NCBI RefSeq assembly: GCF_900090045.1
Contig: NC_041784.1
Location: 2,148,001-2,212,000, forward strand
Direction: 5' to 3'
Source of the DNA: Plasmodium malariae
Taxonomy: Eukaryota > Apicomplexa > Aconoidasida > Haemosporida > Plasmodiidae
DNA length: 64,000 nucleotides
Positions within the stretch are counted from its first letter, which is position 1. Each line of letters begins with the position of its first letter. A program made the position numbers and the translations under genes. The notes below the pieces were generated by a model. It was given only the letters and a program-made list of their open reading frames with translations, ran no database searches and had not been told where the DNA came from. Below, piece by piece: positions 13,264 through 26,908 of this stretch.

Positions 13264-15490
13264 AATAAAAGAATAATTATCTTATTTTAATGTCAGTGCC
13301 ACAGGATAGTATGAAACACATGGTATAATTAAAAATATAATATGATTTTTATCTTAATTTACAATTTATTTTTTTTAACAGTAATATAATTTGTCATATT
13401 AATAAGAATTTACTATTGCATAATAAAAAAATACATTTAATATATAATATTTTGTTTTTTTTATGTTTATTTCATAAAAAGCTAATTTATTTTATTTAGA
13501 TTTGTATCATATTTTTAATACAATATATTATTTTGTGTAGTAATAATTTACATATAAATAAAATATAAACCAATGTTCCTTTCATTTATAGAATTTTCAG
13601 GAAAAAAAACTATATATCGAATATTTTTCTAAATTATAATATATTATTTTTAAGACTTCGTAACGATAATATCTTATATCGTAGGTAATTTTATTTAAAA
13701 TTCTTTTAAATTATCATAATTATTAAAGGTGCTTGTATACAATGTTTACTTTTATATTTTTTTTTTTTTTTAAATATGCATATTTTAGTCGATGATATAA
13801 ATTTTTTTATTTTTGGAAAAAAAAAAAATAGAAAATAACGAAAATAAATGAAATCTTAGTTTTAAAATATTTACTTTTAGTAATAATAAATAAAATATAT
13901 TTATATAAATTATATAGTAATTATTAGGTTCTATTTATAATTATTAAGTATAAAATTATAAAACCACTAATTTGGATTTACCCATTAAATATATCTATCA
14001 TAAATTTTGTTTTTTTGCATCATAAAAGGATGAATTTATAAATATTGAAAGAATAGGCATGTTAAATATATATCATCTATAATTATTTTCTAAATTGAGA
14101 TTATATATCATTACAGTTAAATGAAAAATTAAAAATATTTATCCCTTTATTATTGTTCTTTATTATTGTGTTAATTAATAATTAAAATATTTAATTAAAT
14201 TTATATTAAACTTAAAATTTATATGTAAATATAGTATAATGTTTTTTAATTATTATGTCATTAAAATATTAAATAAATAAATCAAATTTAATCACATATT
14301 AAAAGATAATATGCACAAATCCTTTTTTTTATATACGTATAGAAGTGAATTTCAAAAAATGTGACATATATCTACAAAAATTTATATCGACATTAAAAAA
14401 AACTAAAACAAATCTATAATTCATACAACGGTTTAATCATGTATAGGTATTTATTTATGCATTAGAGATATATCTTAATGTTGTCTATAAATGTTTTAAG
14501 TTTTCATTTTATCTTAGGAATATATAAATATACATAGAATTTATATTAACTATTAGTAAATCTTTAGTATATATAATTTATATTTTTTTAATAAAATAAA
14601 AGTAAAAAAATAAGAATTTTTTTCATATGCAATGCATAAGTATAATATTAATTTTTAATTTATTTTTCAAAGGTCAGTTCTCGGGCTATTTCTAAAAAAA
14701 ATAGTCAATATATATACATGTTAATTTAATTTTAGTAGTAATTAAAAGTATGGAATTATTAATTTTGTGTAGTACTCTTCTTTTCCAATAAGTAGTAGGA
14801 TACCAATATTTATTAATTTATTTTTTATATAAGTAATTTTGATTTAATTATATTTTATAAATATTGCTATAATATATATACTAAAGTAAATAAATGAAAA
14901 AAATAATTTTTTTTATTTTTATTGTTCATAAAATTATATAAACCTATTTTCTAATTTATGTTATTCTGATATTTGCACATATTATGCAAGTTTTAATTTT
15001 TTATTTTTTAATGCTATATATATATATATATATATATACATTTAATTAAAAGGAGTAGTAATTAGATACATTCATTTACAAGCATTCTTTTAGAAATAAT
15101 GATATAATGTAAACTTTAATAAAAATTATAATTTTCAAGAATAATTATAGAAAAATAAAAAATCACTCTTTTTATACACTTGAAACATTTATTTAAACTT
15201 ATGATATGTAGTATATTAGTAAAAAGTTTTTTGAAATATATAAAAGATAATATAAGAATGAAAATGCCCATGTACTAACTAATGTAAATGCTATAAAATA
15301 TAATACATAAAATTATAAGTAGTATTATTTTCTACATTTATTATTAATATTATAATATTGTTATAATAATCATATTATATTAGCTATAAAAATTTTTTCC
15401 AAGTATAATGTATATAATATTATAAGTATTAATAAGAAAACATTTTTAATATTAGAAATTATTTTATTAATATGCATAGCAGTGTATTAT

Positions 15491-15510
15491 TTCAATTTCT
15501 CTATACTATA
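15491..15510 (+). repeat. Shared 5'-flank block of the array (copy at 15912 gene)
   Basis: The sequence TTTCTCTATACTATA lies about 410 bases before the ATG at 15912. Closely similar strings occur at the same distance before other array genes. A second shared block follows at 15631-15670 (TTTTGAATATTTAT, then CAATTTATATTATT). It may be part of a promoter or simply duplicated flank. Confidence 0.45.
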
Positions 15511-15541
15511 ACAAGGAAATACATCAAAAAATTAAAAAATG

Positions 15542-15569
<28 letters not shown>
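15542..15569. repeat. (AT)n microsatellite
   Basis: Twenty-eight bases of alternating AT about 340 bases upstream of the fam-m pseudogene, between two blocks shared with other array genes. Confidence 0.95.
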
Positions 15570-15573
<4 letters not shown>

Positions 15574-15911
15574 TCTAAAAGTAATCAAAAAAAAGTTATT
15601 TAATTAATTTGTTATATTAAATAAATAAATAATGTATTTTGAATATTTATCAATATTCAATTTATATTATTCTAGTATATTTTAGTGTTTTGTATATAAC
15701 ATTAAGATAAAAATTTTACATTATATTTCTAAATTTAGTTTTCAGTCAATTCGTTATAAAAAAACTAGAGTTATATATATTTTATTTCGTTTTTATTAAA
15801 ATAGAAAAAAGTTAAATAAATAATTTTTTTAGTTTTTTGTCATTAACAATGTATTTTATTATAGCTAACTGATTATATAATTAATATATTACATTATTAA
15901 GTTTATACAAC

Positions 15912-16937
15912 ATGAAACAAAATATTACGATACTTTTATTTATTAAAATTTTTGTGTTTTATCTTTCAACTTGGATATACCATTTTAACAATGATTTGGT
16001 ATAATAATATTATTTAACCATATTTTACATATTCATATATTTGATTTTTTATGTTTGTTAATAATATTTTTTTATGATGATATCATTTATCTTTAAATTA
16101 CACATGTTATCTTCGTTTTTCAGTGTATGTATAATATATATTGTAGGAATAATGCATCCTTATTAGAAAATTAGGTATAAGAAATTGTAGATTATTAGCA
16201 GAATGCAAGAGATATAATGATCCTTTTATTAGAGGTTTTATAGAAGATATACCACATAATGAAGCGTGAGAAAAAAAAGATATATATTATAATAAAAAAG
16301 GCATTATGACAAAGAAAAAACAAACGTATAGAAATACATTAAATTATGCTAGTGAGAACAAAAAGGCTACGAAAAACAAATCTTGTATATTTGAAACAAA
16401 ATAATATTTTCATTTAGAGAAAAAAATATTTAAAGAACTTGACTATATGAATTTTCTTAAAAATACAAAGCAGTGAGTGATAGGATTTATGAAAAATAAT
16501 ATTTAAAAAGTGCGGACTACAGGTTCTTTTACCTTCTTGCTGTTTTTGTTTTTCTTGATAGTATTCATAGTAGAATTAGCACTAGGATTGTCAGTAAAGA
16601 TTGTTTATTGTCTTACTTCGGTTTGAAAAAAACTCATTTAGAAAAATTAGTAAATGAGAGTGAGGGACCATTATATACATTTGTAAGTGTGTTGAAAAAG
16701 ATAACTGGTTTTTGGAAGCACTCGGAAAGTTTGGGTTCTGGGACAACATGTACGTTGTGCAGTGGTACAACAGTTACTGATGCGTGCATATTAGGTCAAG
16801 TGTTCCGTATTTTAATATATATGGTACCGTTCGTTATATTAGGTATCACAATTATATCGTGAGTTTTTCATTATCATAAAAACGATAAGAAATATGAAAA
16901 AATTAAGTTCAGAAAAAGTAAAATATGTAGTAAATAA
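15912..16937 (+). pseudogene. fam-m pseudogene, heavily decayed
   Basis: Exon 1 (15912-15998, 29 codons) is intact, with the signal-anchor pattern LLFIKIFVFYLSTWIYHF and a GTATAA donor. Exon 2 starts after TTTTTCAG at 16124. In changing frames it shows fam-m landmarks: a canonical PEXEL-type RLLAE near 16190, EDIPHNE, KNKSCIFETK, LEKKIFKELDY, a hydrophobic segment, then YMVPFVILGITIIS and a basic end KKYEKIKFRK. Breaks include TGA at 16267-16269, TAA at 16402-16404, frameshifts near 16480-16600 and an in-frame TGA at 16860-16862; the old frame then runs on to TAA at 16937. With so many breaks in complex sequence this is true decay, not sequencing error. The stretch 16608-16862 is only the open C-terminal remnant. 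Confidence 0.9.
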
Positions 16938-17365
16938 TATGTCTCTTTTTATAAAATCATTTCTAGTGTGGAATAATAAGAGTAACATATTTAGTTATAT
17001 ACTTATTAAAGGTTCCTACAGTTTATTATTTTTTTATTTTTGTACATAGATTCTCGTGATCTTTTTGATAAACAAAGTAAGAAATTATGACTTAGTTTTT
17101 TTGGTAAATTAAAATGTTTTAATACCTGCATTTTATATTTTAAAATTTTTTTTCAGCATAATTAATTATTTTTTTTAATAAATGTATTTGTATATTTAAA
17201 TAGATATTTATAAAAAATAAATTTGCGTTAAAATTAATATATCTAAAAGGAAAGTACATATAATTTTATTGAAGTCGTGTGCTCATATATAGTTTAATTA
17301 CAAGAAATACTACATTCATAACATTATCCTTTCATATATTATTATTATTATTATTAGTTAATTAG

Positions 17366-17421
17366 GAAAGTGTGTTGTATGTTTTATATTAAAAATAAAT
17401 GTGTCTTGTTTTGTATTTAAT
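17366..17421 (+). repeat. Shared 3'-flank block (copy 1)
   Basis: This block begins with GGAAAGTGTGTT and ends AAATGTGTCTTGTTTTGTAT, about 430-485 bases after the fam-m pseudogene. Related blocks follow at least five other array genes. It is either duplicated flank or a conserved 3' processing region. Confidence 0.55.
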
Positions 17422-19171
17422 GGAACTACAGTCATGTATTTTGCTGTATTTTTATACATATAAGTATATTATTTTTTTAATATAAAAAACTTAATTATTT
17501 TTCTGTAAATAATATTTTACGAGAAATGCATCATGAAATATATTTGTTGTAAAATTATTTTTTATATAAACTTGCCTCTTTTTTTTTTTGAAATCTTATG
17601 TGAAGTTATAAATATATGATTAAATAATGTTTTTATATATATATATTATTCATAATAGTTCAACGAATTAGTGTTTCTAAATATTTAAAATTAAATTAGG
17701 ACTTAAAAACATTTACTATGCTATTATTATGCTTAATTGTAGTGTTAGTTTAATTTTAGTAGAATGAATTAAATATATATATATTGAAAATTTATTAATA
17801 TACATTATATATTTTTTATTTTTACAACAATAAAATTTTAAATTAATAAAATGAACTTGTATATTAATAGATATTGTTTCGTAATTTATTCCTTTTTTTA
17901 TCTTTGTTTTTTTATGGTTATACGCTTATAAAAATGTATTATATATCTATATAAATGAAATTTTTAACTAAGTGTAATGAGAATCAATATGTTCTTTTGT
18001 GAAATAATGGAATGATAAGTAGATAAATATATATACCTATGTTTTATTTTTTGATCTTATTTATAAATATATAGTCTATAGTGTTCATATCATTTTAAGG
18101 ATATCAAAATATACATATAGTTTGAAATAACTAGTAATTTCTTCAATAAATTAAGATAATTTAAAAAAAAAAATGAAAGTGAAAAATTGAATTATATTTT
18201 TTGGTAATTTATAAGTACGTAGTACTATTTGTCTTTTTTAGAGAAGTTTTAATAAAATATATAAAAAAGGTTACTATATTTTTTTTATAATGTTCAACTA
18301 AATAGACGTAATATATAAGGTTCAAATGCATCTGTTTTTAGAGTAATTTTCATTATTAAATTTGGTTCTTTATAGATTTATATGAGCGTGATAATATTAA
18401 TACATATTTTAGTAATAACATTTACATAGATATTAAATAGTATTATTTAATCAATTATATAACACATAGATATATTTTTCTTGTAGAAGAGTACTTAGAA
18501 ATTAAGAAAATGAGACCCTCATATTTGAAAAATATTGTATTCACAAAATAAATTTGTTGCAGTGAGATTTTTAATTGAACGTATATATTTTTTTTTTTTT
18601 GTTACTATTCATTATTATTATATTTTAATGAAATATTTCTTCCATAAAAATTATATATATTTTTTATAATTCTACTTTATATTTTTTTTTTCTTTTATGA
18701 TGTGTTTTAATATTATTTTGTTTATAATAATTCTTTATTTATTAGTAGCTGTATTGTAATCTAAAAAGAATAAAAAAAATAAAATATAAAATATCTTACT
18801 TATATTAAGATAAATTTTTATTATGTAAAAATTTTAAACATTCATGTGGTTTAAAAACATATTTGTAATTTATTTATTTATAAAAAAACAATACAATATA
18901 AATTATTTCTATATTTTTTCATCAAAGAAATTACTAAATCTTTCATATACCAATTTTCAATTTTTTTTTATCTATTCTTTTGTATATCACAAAATTATAT
19001 TGTTAATGTTACTTTTATTTGTTATATTAAATTGCTACAAATATTTCTGAAATTATTGGATTGCACAAAATTGTTTTATATGCTAATTTTATTTTTATCT
19101 TCGTTCTGTTTTTTTTCTGATATATTAATATTTTTCAAAATATATATTTCTTTACATTTTTAAAAGAATAT

Positions 19172-19195
19172 AAAAAAAAAAAAAAAAAAAAAAAA
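19172..19195. repeat. Poly-A tract, 24 bases
   Basis: Twenty-four consecutive A in intergenic DNA, the longest homopolymer noticed in the window. Confidence 0.95.
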
Positions 19196-20040
19196 GCTAA
19201 TTTGTACATTTTTAAAATTTACACTAGATAAAAATAAATTTCATTTAGAATTAGATACAAATTTTACAATTGTAAAAATTATTATACAAAAATATGATAA
19301 TTATTATGGTACTTTTAAAAATATATACATAATTTCATAGATTTTTTAATAACTAAAAATTTTATTTCCTTAATATATAAAAATTTATATAAGAAAAAAT
19401 TGTAGTTAAATAATAACGAATATACGATAAAATAAAAATATTTTTTCCTATCTTCATATTTTTTTTCTATTATTTTTACGGTAACAATAATCAATTTATT
19501 TAACTAGAAGGTGGAGTAATACAAAAATACATGTATAAAATAAGAATTACTTCTTAGAAGGAACACAAAAATTCATAATTATTGTGTGAATATATATTAG
19601 TATACATTTTCTACGTACAGTTCTTTCTTTTGTATGAATGAAAACATGTTATCACTGAATAAATAATATTTGTTTTCATATCATCTTAATAATTTTCTTC
19701 GTATTATATTTTTTTTTTTTAAACTAATTTATAAAAAAAAATTTAATCTTTTTGCTATTAAATAATTAATTTAAATATTATGTACAATTATCATTTATTT
19801 TTATTAAATTTTATTTCTATAATAATCTATATTGAAATTGTTCTAAATTCTAAAATTATTTTGTGTTTGTGAAAAATATATGAAGTATATATATAATAAT
19901 TCATTTTATAAAGTTTAAAATAAATTAAATAAATAAAAATAAAAATAAAACATGAATGGCTTCTTTTATCATTTTCAACATATAAAACTATAGTTATTTT
20001 TTGTATTAGTTAATATATAATAAAATTAATGATGTATACA

Positions 20041-20851
20041 ATGAAAAAAAATTTCAATTCCATCATTTTTATTAAAATCTTTATCTTTACTCTTTTATTT
20101 TGGATAATTCGTTATAACAATGATTTGGTATTATAATAATATTTCGTATAATACTTTATTTTTTGTTACTGAATATTTTATCTTTAAAAATAACATTTTC
20201 TTAGCATAGAAACATATGTTCTTATAAATAATATGTTTACTTTTTTTTTTTTAGAAGAGCTGCAATGGGTTATTGGATGAGAAGTATAAGTTAGATAGAG
20301 ATTTAAACTTAACTACTAATCGACAGTTAGCACATCATTCAGTGAATAGAAATTTTGATGGACGATATAATAAAGTGCTAGATGAAGAACATATATCTAA
20401 AAATAAAAAAGATATATTATCACAAAACAAAGAATTAAAAGAAAGTGAATTAAAAAGAGAAATACGGCATAAAGTGCATAGAAGTAGTAATTGTTCGTTA
20501 TCTAGTAGAGCGGATGTATTTTGTGAAAAAAAAATATTCAGCGTATTACATTCCATTGACAAAATAAAGAATAACGAAGAAATGACCGAATGGGAAAAGT
20601 GTACAGCCATAAATAGAAAGAAGATAAAATTATTATTAATTCCTGCCTCAGTTTTATTATTGGTATTATTAGTATATTCAAAATTAGGGACTATGTCAAA
20701 GGATACAGTTAATATAGGAAATGCATATTCTTATCTTATCTATATAATTTTTTTAGGTTTTGCATTCGCGATATATTTATCTGTTGCATTAGGCATTATT
20801 TATACCTATAGAAAAATTAAAAAATATAGAATTATAAATAAATATAAGTAA
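20041..20851 (+). CDS. Plasmodium exported 2TM protein (2 exons)
   Basis: Exon 1 (20041-20127) encodes 29 residues with a signal anchor (IIFIKIFIFTLLFWIIRYNNDL). Exon 2 (20255-20851) follows a pyrimidine-rich acceptor ending TTTAG and stays in phase 0, giving 227 residues. An in-frame ATG three codons earlier (20032) is possible; 20041 is preferred because it gives the 29-codon exon shared by its neighbours. RQLAH at residues 52-56 stands where a PEXEL motif is expected, but its last position is His rather than Glu, Asp or Gln. A charged Lys/Glu/Asn-rich middle is followed by two membrane segments (about 154-172 and 188-212) and a basic tail. It is likely placed in a host-cell or parasitophorous membrane. 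The family beyond 'exported, unknown function' is not recognised. No breaks were seen. Confidence 0.82.
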
Positions 20852-22954
20852 CAAATTTGTAATAATGGTAGGGTTCATTTATAAAAAAAACTTTTAAATT
20901 CCAAAAAATAGTTATGTAGCATTCTTAAGAATATTATGCTCACAAGAAGAGTACATGAAGTTACATTATTTTTATAATACCACCTGAACTTGCATATTTG
21001 TTTTTATATAAAATATAATAATATATATTCATAACCTTTATTGAATTTGATTGATTTATTTTATAAATTTGTATTTTAATATTTTCCTTGTGTTTAATTT
21101 AATACATCGATCATACAATATATATTATTTTAATTATATTTTTGTTTGTAAAATATATGTATGTTTCATAAAATTCATAAAAAATCAGCTTTTATTATAA
21201 TTGTGTTAAATTGGTAGGAAATTCATGTTATTACATTAGAATGTGCACTTATTTTGTTTCCATTTCCTTTATTCTTTTTAGTAAAATAGGATTATTTCGT
21301 CATTCAATTAAAAAAAGAATCTATGATATTTTTATAAATTAAATGTAGATGTCTTTTCTTAATAATATATAATAAATAAATAGTATTTATTTAATTTTGT
21401 AATAAAATTGTAATTTATATGTAATATAATGTTTATTATGTTAAATATATTAATATATGTATTTGGAACAAAATGATTTTTAAGGATTGTTTAAATTTTT
21501 TAAGGTTTTAAATTATTAGTTATAAATGTGTAACAGTATCATATTTTTTCAAAAAATATGTTAGTTGTTTTTGGTAAATAATTTGCGGGAACATTAATAA
21601 ACGTAACTAAATAAAAAATTAATATTCTAAATAATATGATTCCATAAAATGTTATTTTAATTCAATGTATAAAAATTACTTGAATATATATTGTAAAGAA
21701 GAATTATAAATATATATTCCACTTCCATTTTTGTTTTTTCTTAACTGCCACATATGAGCGTACCAGTGAAAAAGGATTAAACGTTTATTAACTCTTCCTG
21801 TAGTAATGTACCTTATTTTGTTTCGTAATAATCATCATTTTTCTGTTTATACTACTATGTAGTTTTGTATACAAGTGTGAAAAAAGTAGTGTTATTAATG
21901 ATTACATATATTTAAAAATGTGCAAAAATATGTTTATTATTACCAATATTTTGATACTAATAATACTTTTTTTTTTAAATAATAAAAATGAATATAGGCT
22001 TATTTCATTTGTGCTTTATTTACAATTATGTCCTTTTAATTTTATTAATTTTATACGTTATAATACGATTGAAGAGACGTATAATAATACATCTATAAAA
22101 TATACTTTTTAAAAAGGAATAAATGTAGGATTATGTTCTCAGTATACGCGTGAAAACTTTATATATTTAGATTTAGTAAATGCAGTACTCTTCCTTATGA
22201 ATTGTAATATATATGAAAATTATGTTTACCATTTGTTTCAGTTGTCTGGGTTATATACGTTAATATTTCCATTTGTTGGCAATGAAACTATAAATATTTG
22301 TCTTTCAATTTAACATATTTTTTTTGTATCTAGTAAGACATTATACATTAATCTTTATATATGAATTTTTTATAATCCTATTAGAATCATATTCATATAC
22401 TATTACTTTTGTAGTGTTATTAAAAAAATTATTCTAATGTTTTTTTTTTTTTTATTGTTTTTAATATAAATACCATTTACAATATACAGGATTCTATTTT
22501 ATATGTACAAAGACATATATTATTGAGCATTTATAAATAGTAATTCTGTAAAGTATATGTTCTATAATAAGTGTGGTTAGCATAATACTGGCTTATAACT
22601 TGCAGAATCATTTATCCGTATAGCAGAATTTTTTTCATTATATATTTATATTTGTTTTTATTGAATGTCGAAGATAAGTACAAGTGATATAAACTAGTAT
22701 TAAATAATTTTTATATTAGTATATACAACATTATTAAAACAGGAACTTCTTGTAGGAACATTTTAAAAGTAATGCGTAGAATACTCTACTTTTGAGTAAA
22801 ATAATTTATAGTGCTAGAAAAAAGGAAAAATATGAAAAATACTGTAATAAATGTTAATGTAATTATTGAAAATAAAAAGATAAATTCTTACACAAAAGTA
22901 TCAGGAGTGGCTTCATTTTGCTGAATTAAACAAACGAACAAGGATATTTGTAGA

Positions 22955-23038
22955 ATGGCATATCGTTCGGATTCTCAAGATTCATTTAATTCATTAACAT
23001 ATTTTAAGGAGTGTACAAATTTTCGATTAATAATATGA
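22955..23038 (+). other. Short coding-like patch, uncertain
   Basis: A 27-codon ATG frame (AYRSDSQDSFNSLTYFKECT in its first two thirds) follows an ATTTGTAG acceptor-like string. Its base composition is visibly less AT-rich than the neighbourhood from about 22905. It may be a fragment of a Cys-containing variant gene such as PIR, but it is too short to assign. Confidence 0.15.
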
Positions 23039-26000
23039 TATTTACTAGAAGTACATATATAATAAATATTATCAAATTGTATACATAAATTATTTCATTT
23101 TGTATAACATATATATTTATGTTAGTGTTATATAATTATTAACATTTGTTAACATAGATGAGAAGGCATTACGTGTTAATTGAATTATGAACACTTTTTA
23201 GACACAATAAAACAGATAATTTATATTTGAAAATATAGAAAAGGATAAAAATTCAAATATTTTTTCTTTGTAGGAAAGCAAAATGTAAGTTTTCGCCATA
23301 AAATATATATGAATCTAAATAAAGTTTATATTATTTTCAATAAAATATGAACATGTATATTTTATTTTTGTACCTATGGTATTATATAACTAGTATAAAT
23401 ATAAAAATTATATAGTAGAAATAGAAAATTAATATAGATCCTTTATTAACTTTGTAATTTTGTATTAATAATAATATAATTTATTAAATATAAATATATA
23501 CGATGAAAAAGTAGAAAAAGGCTATTGAGATACATACAAAAAAAGAAAAAAAGAAAATACAGTTATGTTATATATATCTAATAATGAAACTATAAAGTAT
23601 TCTCCTAAAACTTTAATCTATTGGTATATGACTTAACATTTTTGGAAAAAATAAATAATTTATACAAATATGTATTTACTTTTTAAAAAAAGTCTTAAAA
23701 TAGTATTAAAAAATAATGAATATGGTTAAAATAGGAAAATCTGCTTTATAGGTAAAAGGGTTAGAGTATTTTACTATAAAAAAGGTTCAATTTTTTAATA
23801 TACTTTATAAGTTATATGAATATTCTTATGAATATAAAAAATGCTTTAGCGAACAATTTATATAAAAACACTAACTGTACTTAAAAATGTGACATAGCAA
23901 TATTCAGAAACAAATATAAAAGAAACTAAATGTCTGAGTATATTATGTCACGGAAATAATATATATATATATATATATTAAAAGAAAAAAGCATGTTAGT
24001 GTTAATTTAAATGTTTTTTTTTGTAATTTAATTATAGTTTTTTAAATTTAGCTATATTTTTATATAGTTTTTTAATTCTATTAATTGGTTAATTTAAAGA
24101 ATAATATTTATTAAAGTAAACAGTAATATAAAGTTTTATTATTGGATGATTACAATATGTTTCTTTGTATATGATATATTAATAATTGTCTTACCAAAGA
24201 TTACTATACATAAAATAGAAAATTATTAAGAAATAGTATATTTTTTTAAAGTTATATTTAATAATATATTAATTATTTATGATCATTGTTTAATTTATAA
24301 CCTTATCGTTTGTTCCTGATATTATTAATTTTCAAAAAAATAAATAAAAAGATAATATATTCTATCTAATATAATGAGAATAATATTACTAGAAAACATA
24401 TTATATTAAAATATACTTTATTTATTATGTATATATTATATCGTGTAAATTATTCTTATTTTTAAATTTATTTCATTTGATATGCATTAGAACTGAAGAA
24501 ATCATATTAAATATTTTTAAGGAAATTATATTTTTTATCCATTTTTTACTCATTATTATTTACTATATATATTTCTACTTAATATTTATTTTTAATAAAA
24601 AAACAGCAAAGAGAAATTAATTACATGAATTTAAAAGAATTTCATTGACAAATAATGATATATATTAAAATTATTTAAATTTTCTTATTTTCAAAATTAT
24701 GCTACAAAAATGAATAATTATTTTTTTCTTTTTTTTTAATTACTGTAGAAATATTTATTTTTATATATTGTTAGGTATCTTATTAATATGATTTTTTAAA
24801 CACATAATATAACATAAAGAATTCTATTTTTATAATTAATATAATACATAATTTTTGTAAAATTCTACTTTTTAAATCACTATTATTACTATCTTGCTGT
24901 TATGATAATGAATATTTTTCAATAATAATAAACATTTGTTCTAAAATATAGTATTTACAAAATTAGTATTATTAATAAGAAAAACTTATTAAAATTTGAA
25001 ATGAGTTTCTTAATATATAATATAATACGTAATCTATGATGTATACATTTTACATTTAAAATATATATAATATAATGAAATATTAAATAATATATATATG
25101 TTTTTTCTTTTTTTTTTTTTTTAAAAGAATTATATAAGAATATTTAATTTCTGTACTATATTAAATTATATATTTTGAATATTTAGAAATAAGCAGTTCT
25201 TCTAAAACTGAGAAAGCGTATTTATAGATTAATTTTTAGAGAAAATAAATTACATAGTTTATTTATATTTATATTTTTGTAAATATAAAAAATAGGTTAT
25301 ATTAAAAATAGGTTATCATATTCTTTATGTAGTAATATTACTTGTAAAAAACTAAGACAAAAAAATTGTGCGAAAAACTAAATGAAGCTAAATAAGATTC
25401 TTTATCATTCTTGTAAGAAGTAGATTAGATATACATTAAAATAATACAAATATAATTATGCAAATTTATATAATTTAAAAATAATGTTATAAATTTAGCT
25501 ATTTGTTTTCTTTTTTAAATTTTTAATTATAATTCGAAAAAAATACTTGTTAAGGAGAATATTATAATGTTATATTTTACAGGATTAATATAATTTTTGG
25601 TATATATACAATAATTTTAAAATTATCATTCTCTTCGAAAAATCATAGAACGAACAACATATTGTAGGAATAATATATTTATGATTTTAATAGTATTTTT
25701 CATAAAATATTATTCACTTATATATTGGCGTCGATCGATTATGCATCGCCAAAAAAAATATGTTCCTTATATTATGTATCTTTAAAAGAATAAATAAAAA
25801 AAATATATATTCCTTCTAAAATTATAAGCAGAAAAATTACAAAACCATATATATTAGTAAAATATATTGTTATTCATTTTCATTTCTTATGTATATATTA
25901 CATCATGCATATACTATAATTATTTGTAAATTTACTTCATTTTATATATTTTTAAATTAATAAAATTATTTGTAATATTTCTATACCATTTTTGATTCTA

Positions 26001-26490
26001 GTTTCTTTTTTTTTTTTTTCTTATTTAATATTTTTTCTAAATATATATAATTAATTAATAGAGAATATATAAAATTATGTAAATTAATGTAGGGATTTCT
26101 AATTCAGAAACAGTGATATAAATTAAACTTAATTAAAGGAGCAATATTAAGGAATTATAGTAAAACAATAAAAAATTACTCCTTATTTGTTTTTAGAATA
26201 TATATTTCTTCATATATTAGGTAGATCGCTAGATATTTCCTTTAAAAAAATATTATACACTAAAAAAAAATTGTGTCTACTTAGGGATGAATTAATGCAT
26301 TTTTTATAATTAAATTAAAAAAATATTTATTTTCTTCATTATTTCTATTATTGTATTATTATAATAATCAATATTTCATTCAAAATTAGAACTTTTTATA
26401 AAATAAATATTATAAAATTTAAATTTAATATGGTATAGCTTTCTTAACATAAGTAATTATTTTAATATATACAGGAATATATAATATATG

Positions 26491-26510
26491 TATTCTCTAC
26501 ATTCTATATA
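26491..26510 (+). repeat. Shared 5'-flank block (copy at 26909 gene)
   Basis: TATTCTCTACATTCTATATA lies about 410 bases before the ATG. It nearly matches the block before the fam-m gene at 47330 and the fam-l gene at 51788. Confidence 0.5.
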
Positions 26511-26908
26511 CTATATAAAATAAATATTCAAATATAAAAAGTATTTAAGTATTTATTTCAGAATTTATTAAGAAAACAACAAATAAATTATTATATAATT
26601 AGTTTCCTATATTAATAATTAGATTAGATATTATAAATATTTATTAGTTAATTCAAATTATTTCTTTTTAAAAAAAGTTAGTTTTTCTTAATTATGACTA
26701 TGATAAATATTATACAATACATTTTAAATTTATTTTTGTATCATAGATGTTTTGAAGTATATTATAGCTATGTATATTTTTTACGTACTTAAGGAGCAAT
26801 GATAAAAAAAAAATTTTAAAAAGAATTTTGCTTTTTATTATTAGATGTATATTATAATATTATTAACTTCTTTATATTGATTAAATTGTAATACTAAGTA
26901 TCTATATA

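Larger units (their letters stand above)
8915..15911. other. Divergent 7-kb intergenic region
   Basis: This is the switch point between the minus-strand gene ending upstream at 8914 and the plus-strand array starting at 15912, so it must contain two divergent promoters. It has an (AAAAT)n stretch, a (TA)n tract at 15542-15569 and two weak coding-like patches (12149-12313, 13126-13263) annotated separately. Nothing else is supported. A short minus-strand frame at 10750-10935 is low-complexity. Confidence 0.55.
16938..20040. other. Intergenic region between array genes
   Basis: About 3.1 kb without a supported gene. It contains a shared 3'-flank block at 17366-17421, poly-A at 19172-19195, and the 5' flank of the next gene. 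A frame at 18844-19050 is low-complexity and lacks splice context. Confidence 0.6.
20852..26908. other. Long intergenic region, 6 kb
   Basis: The largest gap within the plus-strand array. It holds a related 3'-flank block near 21330-21370, one short coding-like patch (22955-23038) and many A/T tracts. A 64-codon frame at 21918-22112 has no supporting context. The size suggests that one or more units were lost or decayed here, but no clear relic could be read. Confidence 0.5.

Noticed and set aside
18844..19050. 68-codon hydrophobic frame
   Set aside because: Phe/Tyr/Ile-rich without any conserved motif or splice context.
20335..20610. Minus-strand frame opposite the 20041 gene
   Set aside because: Antisense shadow of exon 2.
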